From the NCBI GenBank assembly GCA_006226895.1, contig SBFN01000173.1, positions 1 to 22,328 of the forward strand: a stretch of 22,328 nucleotides of DNA. The letters run 5' to 3'. Under the pieces are notes generated by a model, which saw only the letters and a list, made by a program, of their open reading frames with translations, was not told the DNA's origin and did no database searches. Shown in pieces: positions 16,030 to 22,328 of this stretch. Source of the DNA: Deltaproteobacteria bacterium. Lineage in GTDB: Bacteria > Desulfobacterota > Desulfuromonadia > Desulfuromonadales > BM103. Each line of letters begins with the position of its first letter. Within the stretch, counting starts at the first letter, position 1. Both the position numbers and the translations under genes were made by a program.

Positions 16030-17229
16030 GTGAAGAAAGATCAAGCCATTACAACAGAATCAGAGTTGCTGCCGAGCGAGGTGCCTTTCTGGAGAAATCC
16101 TGAGAAGCGGGCGATCGTCTTCCAGGTCGTCGCTCTGTTACTGGTCGCAGTCGTCAGCTACTACCTCTATTCCAACACGCAGGCCAATCTTGAACGACAG
16201 TCGATCGCGACAGGCTTCGGCTTCCTCGACAAGGAAGCCAGTTTTGAGATCGGTGAGTCGGTCATTGAATACTCGGCGGCAGACAGCTACGCCGATGCCC
16301 TTCTGGTTGGTGCCCTGAACACTCTGAAGGTCTCCTTCATAGGCGTTGTCTTTACGATTATTCTTGGCACCTTGATCGGTGTTTTTCGGCTCTCCAGCAA
16401 CTGGCTGGTGTCAAAAATGGCTGCGGGCTACATCGAAGTGATGCAGAACATTCCGGTGTTGCTGCAACTCTTTTTCTGGTATGCAATTTTTTACGAGTCC
16501 TTCCCCTCGCCACGACAGGCGCTCAACCCCTTTAATGGCGTATTTCTTTGCAACCGCGGACTCATTTTCGGCGTCCCTGAGGCACATTCCGTACACGGAA
16601 CTATGGGCTGGGCTTTCGTTGCCGCGCTGGCGATTGGCTGGTTTCTCAACCGCTGGGGCAAACGAAGACAGGCACAAACCGGGCAGATGTTTCCAGCGAT
16701 TCGCGTCACTCTGGCTCTCAGCATAGGGTTACCTCTGCTGGCATGGGTTTTCGCCGGATCCCCAACCACCATGGATATACCGGAGCTGAGAGGATTCAAT
16801 TTCACAGGTGGGGTAACAGTGAGCCCTGAATTCAGCGCTCTGTTGCTTGGCCTGGTTTTTTACACTGCGGCATTCGTCGCTGAGATCGTGCGAGCCGGCA
16901 TTCAGTCGGTTGGTATTGGACAGGTCGAGGCCGCCAAAGCTGTCGGTTTGCGCTCCGGACAGGTTTTGCACCTGGTGGTCTTACCCCAGGCTCTGCGCGT
17001 GATCATCCCGCCCCTGACCAGCCAGATGCTCAATCTGACCAAAAACAGCTCCCTGGCGATCGCCATTGGCTACGCGGACTTCGTAGCTGTAACCAACACT
17101 ACTATCAATCAGACGGGACAAGCGATTGAGGGCGTGGCTCTGATCATGCTCATCTACCTGTTCTTCAGTCTGTCGACATCTTTATTCATGAACTGGTACA
17201 ACAAAAAAATGGCCCTGGTGGAGAGGTGA
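16030..17229 (+). CDS. aapQ: General L-amino-acid ABC transporter permease AapQ
   Basis: A 399-residue inner-membrane permease of the Aap type, longer than typical HisM-like permeases because of the extra N-terminal helix (about 28-47) and a long internal segment between membrane helices (about 165-270), both normal for AapQ. The ABC-coupling loop is present near the C-terminus: EAAKAVGLRSGQVLHLVVLP, continuing into QALRVIIPPL. The start is a GTG (16030) with AGGA eight bases upstream. It ends 4 bp before aapM, so the two permeases, which form the heterodimeric channel, are likely translationally coupled. Confidence 0.95.
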   Translation: MKKDQAITTESELLPSEVPFWRNPEKRAIVFQVVALLLVAVVSYYLYSNTQANLERQSIATGFGFLDKEASFEIGESVIEYSAADSYADALLVGALNTLKVSFIGVVFTIILGTLIGVFRLSSNWLVSKMAAGYIEVMQNIPVLLQLFFWYAIFYESFPSPRQALNPFNGVFLCNRGLIFGVPEAHSVHGTMGWAFVAALAIGWFLNRWGKRRQAQTGQMFPAIRVTLALSIGLPLLAWVFAGSPTTMDIPELRGFNFTGGVTVSPEFSALLLGLVFYTAAFVAEIVRAGIQSVGIGQVEAAKAVGLRSGQVLHLVVLPQALRVIIPPLTSQMLNLTKNSSLAIAIGYADFVAVTNTTINQTGQAIEGVALIMLIYLFFSLSTSLFMNWYNKKMALVER

Positions 17230-17233
17230 TCCT

Positions 17234-18328
17234 ATGAGTACAGCGAACACAGCTCCCACCCGCGAATATCTCAAGCCGCCCGTCACGGAAGTCGGTGTGC
17301 TCGGCTGGCTGCATGGCAACCTGTTCAACACCTGGTACAACTCGATATTGACCATTGTGTTTGCTTTGTTCCTCTGGCAGGTTGTCCCGCCATTCTTCAG
17401 CTGGGCCTTTATCGACAGCGTCTGGAATACCCCTGCAGAGGTTTGTCGTGACATTGAAGGCGCCTGCTGGTCAGTTATCCCTCAAAACATCAGTTTCATC
17501 CTTTTTGGTTTTTTCCCTGATGGTGAACAGTGGCGGCCCGGCAGCGCCATGCTGATCCTCCTCGGACTGGTTATTTTCTCCAAGGACAGCAAGCACTGGA
17601 AGAAATCTCTCGGCATTTACTGGTTGATTGGTCTCGTTGTCATGGGCACCCTGATGTATGGTGGTGTCTTCGGCATGCCTGTGGTTGAAACGGCCCAATG
17701 GAGCGGCCTGCCGCTGACTTTCATGCTCTCCTTCTTCGGTATGGTTGCAGCTTATCCTCTCGGTGTCGTGCTGGCGCTTGGGCGTCAATCGAGGATGCCG
17801 GCAATCAAAACGCTCTGCGTGGTGTACATCGAAATGATTCGAGGCGTCCCCCTGATCAGCCTGCTCTTCATGTCCTCGATCATGTTCCCGCTCTTTCTCC
17901 CTGAGGGCGTAACCATCGACAAGGTTTTGCGCGCCCAGGTTGCTATCATCCTGTTCACGGCGGCCTATATAGCCGAGGTCGTCCGTGGAGGTTTGCAGGC
18001 GATGCCACGCGGCCAGTTTGAAGCGGCTGACTCCCTGGGCCTGAATTATAACCAGACGATGCGGCTGATCATCCTGCCGCAGGCATTGAAAATCGTCATT
18101 CCACCGACCGTGGGAATCCTGCTGTCGGCTTTTAAAGATACTTCTCTGGTCGTTATTATCGCCCTCTACGACGTCCTGAAGACGACCAAGGTCACCTTGT
18201 CTAATCCGAAGTGGACCGGCTATTCGACCGAAGCTTATATCTTCCTGGCGGTCCTTTACTTCATTTGCTGCTACGCCATGTCGAGTTACAGCCGCAAACT
18301 TGAAAAAGCACTGCACACCGGACGATGA
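17234..18328 (+). CDS. aapM: General L-amino-acid ABC transporter permease AapM
   Basis: The second, 364-residue permease of the importer. It has several hydrophobic helices and the coupling loop FEAADSLGLNYNQTMRLIILP followed by QALKIVIPPTVG (within about 258-298). The conserved VYIEMIRGVPLISLLFMSS block is near 196-214. GGAGAGG, overlapping the end of aapQ, serves as its ribosome site ahead of the ATG. A 48-bp gap separates it from the ATPase gene. A large frame on the opposite strand here is an antisense shadow. Confidence 0.95.
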   Translation: MSTANTAPTREYLKPPVTEVGVLGWLHGNLFNTWYNSILTIVFALFLWQVVPPFFSWAFIDSVWNTPAEVCRDIEGACWSVIPQNISFILFGFFPDGEQWRPGSAMLILLGLVIFSKDSKHWKKSLGIYWLIGLVVMGTLMYGGVFGMPVVETAQWSGLPLTFMLSFFGMVAAYPLGVVLALGRQSRMPAIKTLCVVYIEMIRGVPLISLLFMSSIMFPLFLPEGVTIDKVLRAQVAIILFTAAYIAEVVRGGLQAMPRGQFEAADSLGLNYNQTMRLIILPQALKIVIPPTVGILLSAFKDTSLVVIIALYDVLKTTKVTLSNPKWTGYSTEAYIFLAVLYFICCYAMSSYSRKLEKALHTGR

Positions 18329-18376
18329 TTCCACGGGCCGCTGCTTACTCAGCAGGCCGAAACTTGTGAGAGATCT

Positions 18377-19147
18377 ATGAACGAAACTGAGAAACAAACT
18401 GCTGCCAAGTCGGCCCAGGCCCCGATCATTGAAGTCAACAGCATGCACAAGTGGTATGGAGACTTCCATGTCTTGAGCGACATCAACCTGAAGGTCGCGC
18501 TGGGTGAGCGGATTGTTATCTGCGGGCCTTCCGGTTCCGGAAAATCAACCCTGATTCGCTGTATTAATCGACTGGAAGAGCACCAGCGCGGGCAGATCAT
18601 CGTCAATGGTACGGAACTGACCAATGACATCAAGAATATCGAAAAGGTGCGTGCAGAGGTCGGCATGGTTTTCCAGCATTTCAACCTCTTCCCGCATCTG
18701 ACGATTCTCGAGAATCTGACCCTTGGTCCAATCTGGGTGCGCAAGACACCGAAGAAGGATGCGGAAGAGATGGCGATGATGTATCTGGAGAAGGTGCATA
18801 TTGCCGAGCAGGCACTGAAGTTTCCAGGCCAGCTCTCCGGTGGACAGCAGCAACGTGTTGCCATCGCCCGCAGCCTCTGCATGAAGCCGGAAGTTATGCT
18901 CTTTGACGAGCCAACTTCGGCCCTGGATCCGGAAATGATCAAGGAAGTCCTCGATGTTATGATCGACCTGGCAGAAGAAGGTATGACGATGCTCGTCGTC
19001 ACTCACGAGATGGGCTTCGCCAAGAGCGTAGCTGACCGCGTTATGTTCATGGACGAAGGACAGGTCGTGGAAGAGAACAATCCACACGACTTCTTCGATA
19101 ATCCGCAAAACGAGAGGACCCAGCTGTTCTTAAGCCAGATCCTCTAA
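18377..19147 (+). CDS. aapP: Amino-acid ABC transporter ATP-binding protein AapP
   Basis: A 256-residue ATPase that powers the importer. All ABC motifs are intact: Walker [10 protein letters not shown] (50-58), Q-loop Gln100, signature LSGGQ (153-157), Walker B VMLFDE (173-178), D-loop SALD and switch histidine in VTHEMGF. The sequence is of the polar amino-acid (GlnQ/HisP/AapP) type. It is the last gene of the operon and is followed by a strong inverted-repeat terminator. A modest GAGAG ribosome site precedes the ATG. Confidence 0.96.
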   Translation: MNETEKQTAAKSAQAPIIEVNSMHKWYGDFHVLSDINLKVALGERIVICGPSGSGKSTLIRCINRLEEHQRGQIIVNGTELTNDIKNIEKVRAEVGMVFQHFNLFPHLTILENLTLGPIWVRKTPKKDAEEMAMMYLEKVHIAEQALKFPGQLSGGQQQRVAIARSLCMKPEVMLFDEPTSALDPEMIKEVLDVMIDLAEEGMTMLVVTHEMGFAKSVADRVMFMDEGQVVEENNPHDFFDNPQNERTQLFLSQIL

Positions 19148-19167
19148 TTCAGATTCAAGGAAAATGA

Positions 19168-19202
19168 AAAAGGCGCAAAGAATTAAATTCTTTGCGCCTT
19201 TT
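19168..19202. terminator. Bidirectional rho-independent terminator (aapP / asparaginase)
   Basis: A perfect inverted repeat with 17-bp arms (AAAAGGCGCAAAGAATT at 19168-19184 and its complement at 19186-19202) and one central base. A-tracts on the left and T-tracts on the right let it work on both strands, ending the aap operon and the convergent asparaginase gene. Confidence 0.93.
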
Positions 19203-19242
19203 CTCTTTGTGTCACGGGCCTGATTGGATGATTTCGTTCCTG

Positions 19243-19725
19243 TCAGATGACCTCGAAACGATTCATCTCCACGTTCTTACGTGTCCTTTCCGGGTCAAAG
19301 AGCTGGCCGTTCATGGCTATGTAAACCCCTTCGGCAAGCGTTTGTGCAGCCATCATGGCACTGGCAATATTGAACACGGCGTCGGTGAAACGAAAGCGGG
19401 CCGGTTGCATGGCACCGGTCAAAACCACCGTTTTGCCGGTGATACCGGTCAGGGCCCTGGCGGTATCTATCATCGTATCCGTGCCGTGCGTAATAACAAT
19501 CCGGGTCGCGGTTGAAGCCTCAACGGCCTTCCGCATCCGCTCCCTGTCCTCGTCAGTTAAATCAAGACTGTCCTTACGCATCAGGGGTGTCACTTGATAA
19601 TCAATGCACAGGTTCGCCTCACGCAGGACCTCCAGGATCTGAGGCTCGCCAACCTCGAAAGTGCTTTTTGCATCAAAATAAACCTTGTCAATCGTGCCAC
19701 CGGTCGTGAATATTTCAAGTTGCAT
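19243..19725 (-). CDS. Short asparaginase (N-terminal catalytic domain only)
   Basis: A 160-residue protein that contains only the N-terminal domain of the bacterial L-asparaginase family; full enzymes are about 320-350 residues. The catalytic set is recognisable: Thr11 in TTGGTIDK, Thr82-Asp83 in THGTDTM and Lys98 before TVVLTGAMQPARF. Asparagine hydrolysis to aspartate and ammonia is the family reaction. Stand-alone domains of this size are known, but their substrate is less sure. The frame ends cleanly at its own stop, then the shared terminator, and nothing like the C-terminal domain is seen downstream, so it is not simply a broken gene. GAGGA precedes the ATG. It converges on the amino-acid importer operon, which fits a role in amino-acid use. 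Confidence 0.85.
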   Translation of the reverse strand: MQLEIFTTGGTIDKVYFDAKSTFEVGEPQILEVLREANLCIDYQVTPLMRKDSLDLTDEDRERMRKAVEASTATRIVITHGTDTMIDTARALTGITGKTVVLTGAMQPARFRFTDAVFNIASAMMAAQTLAEGVYIAMNGQLFDPERTRKNVEMNRFEVI

Positions 19726-19761
19726 AACGAGTCTTCCTCGGTCGATTTCAGGAACATGTAC

Positions 19762-19789
19762 AATCTAAAACAATGGTGAAGCTTGTCAA
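19762..19789 (-). promoter_or_regulatory. Promoter for the short asparaginase gene
   Basis: On the minus strand TTGACA (19789-19784) and TAGATT (19767-19762) are spaced by 16 bp, about 37 bp upstream of the asparaginase ATG. A perfect -35 with a four-of-six -10. Confidence 0.5.
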
Positions 19790-19921
19790 TGTTACAAACA
19801 GGAAACAAGATTAACGCAAACACGCTAAGGGAACAATTTTTTCCTTTTGTCTTTCTTTTTATCTCTGCATCTTCGCCAAAACGACCTACTGTTGGCGCGT
19901 TGAAATGCAGGCTTTTGGCAA

Positions 19922-19951
19922 AAAAAGGGCGCCCGAATGGACGCCCTTTTT
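19922..19951 (-). terminator. Rho-independent terminator of pckA
   Basis: Arms AAAAAGGGCG (19922-19931) and CGCCCTTTTT (19942-19951) form a 10-bp stem with a 10-base loop. On the minus strand the stem is followed by a run of T residues, 22 bp after the pckA stop. The symmetric tracts could also terminate plus-strand transcripts. Confidence 0.88.
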
Positions 19952-19972
19952 GTATTGCATGTTGATACAGGC

Positions 19973-21553
19973 TCAGACCTTAGGGCCAGCCTGAGTGTAA
20001 TCAAAATCGTCATTTTCAGACGTGTACTTTTTGAAGTTCTCGATGAACATACCAGCAAGCTTGTTCGCAGTAGCGTCGAAAGATTCCTTGTCTTGCCAGG
20101 CGTTACGAGGGTTGAGCAGGTTCGTTTCGACACCGGGCAGCGTCTTGGGAATGCTGAGGCGGAACCAACGGGTTTGGTCAAATTCGACATCGTTGATGCT
20201 GCCATCGAGGATAGAATTGATGCAGGCGCGGGTTGCCTTGATGCTCATGCGGTTGCCGACGCCGTAACCACCACCGACCCAACCGGTATTGACCAGGTAG
20301 GCGTTTACATTGTGGCCCTCCATCTTCTCACCGAGCAGTTTTGCGTAGGCTGTTGGATGCAGGGGCAAGAAAGCCTCACCAAAGCAGGCAGAGAAAGTCG
20401 CCTGTGGCTCCGTAACTCCGCGCTCGGTACCGGCAACCTTCGCGGTATAGCCGGAGAGGAAGTAGTACATCGCCTGCTCTTTGCTCAATTTCGAGACCGG
20501 AGGCAGAACACCGAAGGCATCACAGGTCAGGAAGATGATGTTCTTTGGATGGCCACCTTTAAGGCTCGGGTCATGATTATGAATATGATCGATCGGGTAG
20601 GAGACCCGGGTGTTCTCGGTTTTCGCGTCGTTGTCAAAATCGATGACGCCATTATCATCGGCGACAACATTCTCCAGAAGCGCATTTCGCTGGATCGCCT
20701 TGTAGATCTCAGGCTCGTTCTCTTCACTCAGGTTGATCGTCTTGGCATAGCAACCACCTTCGAAGTTGAAGATGCCATCGTCGTCCCAACCATGCTCGTC
20801 ATCACCGATCAGCTTGCGCTTGGGATCGGTGGAGAGAGTCGTCTTGCCGGTACCTGAAAGTCCGAAAAAGAGTGCGACGTCGCCCTCTTGACCGACATTG
20901 GCCGAACAATGCATGGAGAGGATCCCCTGCAGCGGCAGCCAGTAGTTCATCATGGTGAAGATGCCTTTTTTCATCTCGCCGCCGTACCAGGTGCCGCCGA
21001 TGATCGCAATGTTCTTCTCGATGTTGAAGACTACGAAGACTTCGGAATTGAGACCGTGCCGTTCCCAGTTCTTGTTGGTCAGGCTGCAGGCGTTATAAAC
21101 AGTAAACTGAGGAGCAAAAGTCTTGAGCTCATCCTCTGTAGGGCGGATGAACATATTCTTGACGAAATGCGACTGCCAGGCAAACTCAGTGACAAAGCGG
21201 GCCGATGTGCGAGTCTTTTCGTTGGCACCACAGAAACCGTCAGTAACAAACAGATCCTTGCCGTCAAGATGCTCAATGACTTCGCTGTAAAGCTCGTCAA
21301 ATACTTCAGGAGCCATCGCCTGATTGATCTTGCCCCAGGCAATGTTCTCAAAAGACGGCTTCTGATGAACAAAGTACTTGTCCTTCGGTGAGCGACCTGT
21401 GAATTTACCTGTGTCGATCATCATGGTGCCATTCTCAGAAACAGTACCCTCTGCATTGCTGCTTTCCAATGCGAACAGCTCGTCATAGCCGAGATTGCGA
21501 CGAACGGTGCCGACGTTCTTCAGTCCGAGATCCTGGGCGGTAAGGTTTGACAT
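19973..21553 (-). CDS. pckA: ATP-dependent phosphoenolpyruvate carboxykinase
   Basis: Converts oxaloacetate and ATP to phosphoenolpyruvate, CO2 and ADP, the entry step of gluconeogenesis. The 526-residue length and motifs are those of the ATP-dependent class: [11 protein letters not shown] (52-62), [12 protein letters not shown] (186-197), the kinase P-loop [14 protein letters not shown] (231-244), the metal-binding [12 protein letters not shown] (251-262) and the downstream [10 protein letters not shown]. The ATG at 21553 is preceded by GGGGA ten bases upstream. It is a single-gene unit with its own terminator and a 355-bp upstream gap that holds a perfect palindrome. In an acetate- or amino-acid-using anaerobe it would supply sugars for biosynthesis. 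Confidence 0.98.
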   Translation of the reverse strand: MSNLTAQDLGLKNVGTVRRNLGYDELFALESSNAEGTVSENGTMMIDTGKFTGRSPKDKYFVHQKPSFENIAWGKINQAMAPEVFDELYSEVIEHLDGKDLFVTDGFCGANEKTRTSARFVTEFAWQSHFVKNMFIRPTEDELKTFAPQFTVYNACSLTNKNWERHGLNSEVFVVFNIEKNIAIIGGTWYGGEMKKGIFTMMNYWLPLQGILSMHCSANVGQEGDVALFFGLSGTGKTTLSTDPKRKLIGDDEHGWDDDGIFNFEGGCYAKTINLSEENEPEIYKAIQRNALLENVVADDNGVIDFDNDAKTENTRVSYPIDHIHNHDPSLKGGHPKNIIFLTCDAFGVLPPVSKLSKEQAMYYFLSGYTAKVAGTERGVTEPQATFSACFGEAFLPLHPTAYAKLLGEKMEGHNVNAYLVNTGWVGGGYGVGNRMSIKATRACINSILDGSINDVEFDQTRWFRLSIPKTLPGVETNLLNPRNAWQDKESFDATANKLAGMFIENFKKYTSENDDFDYTQAGPKV

Positions 21554-21641
21554 GGTGAGGTTCCCCTTAAAGGTGCGTGAAAGAGTGACTCTTCCACCGA
21601 TTTATTCTTGACTCATAGGCTTAAAAAAGAAGAGGCCTGTC

Positions 21642-21657
21642 ACTGAAACATTTCAGT
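21642..21657. promoter_or_regulatory. Palindrome ACTGAAA-CA-TTTCAGT upstream of pckA
   Basis: A perfect 7+2+7 inverted repeat about 90 bp upstream of the pckA start, with another TTTCAGT half-site at 21680-21686. This looks like a dimeric regulator site, but the regulator is unknown and I could not define a convincing -35/-10 pair. The remainder of the 355-bp gap (21554-21908) shows no gene; a small hairpin, GGCCTT-CGTCAA-AAGGCC at 21785-21802, lies between here and the cytochrome gene and lacks a T-run. Confidence 0.45.
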
Positions 21658-21908
21658 ACAAGCCAGACATTAGTGTTCTTTTCAGTCGCTGCGTTCACGA
21701 CCACTGCGATTAACTCCAAGACGACTTTGTCTAAAAATCAACGGGTTCATTATTTTGAATACCGGCTGCAGAGGCTTGGGTAATGGCCTTCGTCAAAAGG
21801 CCGCGACTGCGGCACTTTATCAAATTTAGTGAGAATAAAAAAGAGTTTTTTTGGCTAAACAGAGAAGGGGGTCTATCTATGCTGTTTTACTTGGATTAAT
21901 TCCTCTAT

Positions 21909-22328
21909 CTAGTGCGCTCGAACTTGCAGGTAAGCGACTATTTGCCAGAGTTGTTGTTCCGTTAAATGCATCCCCCAGGCGGGCATAACAGAACCTTGCG
22001 TACGAAACGGCTCGATCGATTTGCCGACTTCGATGCGCCAGTAGAGATAGGCGGGGTCCATGCGCTGGTAATGTGCATCGGTAAAATCAGGTGCAGGCGG
22101 CTCAAAGAAGGCCGTTCGGTCAGAGCGCCCTTCGCCGGACTTGCCATGACAAGACGCGCATTTATCCATAAAGAGCGATTCGCCACTTTCCAACGCGACC
22201 CTGTCCTTGAGGATGCCAGCGGGCATGGTACGAGCGGGGTAATCAAAGCCCTCTTCAGTACAGCCGCAGAGGGCAAAAACCATCAGCAGAACAAAGAGCA
22301 AAAAGACGTGCTGTTTTATTGCTCTCTC
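21909..22328 (-). CDS. Monoheme cytochrome c lipoprotein (5' end beyond right edge)
   Basis: The minus-strand frame is open to the right edge. A TTG at 22301 could start it, but the upstream residues (ERAIKQHVFLLF) look like the natural basic start of the signal peptide and no ribosome site fits the TTG, so the true start probably lies outside the window. A hydrophobic stretch leads to LCGC, a likely lipobox, placing the protein as a lipoprotein. One heme-binding CASCH motif is at 48-52 (numbered from the TTG), with a candidate axial Met in SVMPAWG (about 106). This is a class I c-type cytochrome of about 100 mature residues, suited to small-scale electron transfer in the periplasm. The redox partner is unknown, as the upstream neighbours are outside the window. 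Confidence 0.88.
   Translation of the reverse strand, partial: ERAIKQHVFLLFVLLMVFALCGCTEEGFDYPARTMPAGILKDRVALESGESLFMDKCASCHGKSGEGRSDRTAFFEPPAPDFTDAHYQRMDPAYLYWRIEVGKSIEPFRTQGSVMPAWGMHLTEQQLWQIVAYLQVRAH

Noticed and set aside
17471..18469. 332-codon minus-strand open frame opposite aapM/aapP
   Set aside because: His/Gln/Arg-rich antisense shadow of genuine transporter genes that have conserved motifs.
19937..20857. 306-codon plus-strand open frame opposite pckA
   Set aside because: Antisense to pckA, whose P-loop and metal-binding motifs are intact; no domain recognised in the antisense frame.
21785..21813. Overlapping small hairpins downstream of the cytochrome gene as a terminator or attenuator
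   Set aside because: GGCCTT/AAGGCC and GCCGC/GCGGC stems overlap, but no T-run follows on either strand and there is no coding leader, so no function can be supported.
1..22328. CRISPR arrays, tRNA or rRNA genes, insertion sequences, prophage genes
   Set aside because: No regularly spaced repeats, no cloverleaf-like or rRNA sequence recognised, and no transposase or integrase motif in any frame read.

Overview
The window looks like chromosomal DNA from a Gram-negative anaerobe of the Desulfuromonadales/Geobacter type (Desulfuromonadota). This is inferred from gene content and order: a CheC/CheD-type chemotaxis operon, ATP-dependent PEP carboxykinase, an ApbE / NusG-domain-II / Gx-transporter set, an Aap amino-acid ABC transporter and a lipoprotein c-type cytochrome. 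No rRNA or tRNA gene, CRISPR array, insertion sequence or prophage gene was seen.

Layout. (1) 1-1001, minus: 5' part of a DUF445 membrane protein that runs off the left edge. (2) 1090-1962, plus: hslO (Hsp33 redox chaperone), divergent from DUF445. (3) 5708-1946, minus, tightly packed: rimO, apbE, a NusG-domain-II protein, a frameshifted Gx-transporter gene and a small secreted protein of unknown function. (4) 13772-5853, minus: thiL, cheR, a chemoreceptor, cheW, cheY, cheA, cheC, cheD and a LolA-like periplasmic protein, mostly with short gaps or overlaps and with a good sigma-70 promoter ahead of thiL. (5) 14615-13856, minus: a frameshifted NRDE/TANGO2-family gene. (6) 14901-19147, plus: aapJQMP, a general L-amino-acid ABC importer with a near-consensus promoter, helically phased repeats upstream, and a hairpin between aapJ and aapQ. 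(7) 19725-19243, minus: a short single-domain asparaginase sharing a bidirectional terminator with aapP. (8) 21553-19973, minus: pckA with its own terminator. (9) 22328-21909, minus: a cytochrome c lipoprotein that runs off the right edge.

How the parts fit. The amino-acid importer, the asparaginase and PEP carboxykinase suggest uptake and deamidation of amino acids and gluconeogenesis from C4 acids. The chemotaxis operon encodes a signalling core whose adaptation genes are CheR, CheC and CheD; no cheB is present, and its single receptor has almost no periplasmic part. The ApbE set suggests export of flavin and covalent flavinylation of extracytoplasmic redox proteins.

Most notable. Two genes are broken by single events that can be read directly. 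The Gx-transporter gene carries an exact 7-bp tandem duplication, and removing one copy restores the full reading frame. The NRDE gene has a one-nucleotide phase break immediately after its NRDEFY signature. Other points of interest are the 20-bp-phased repeats upstream of aapJ and a proline-rich insert inside the LolA fold. I did not find convincing evidence for a wholly new multi-gene system.
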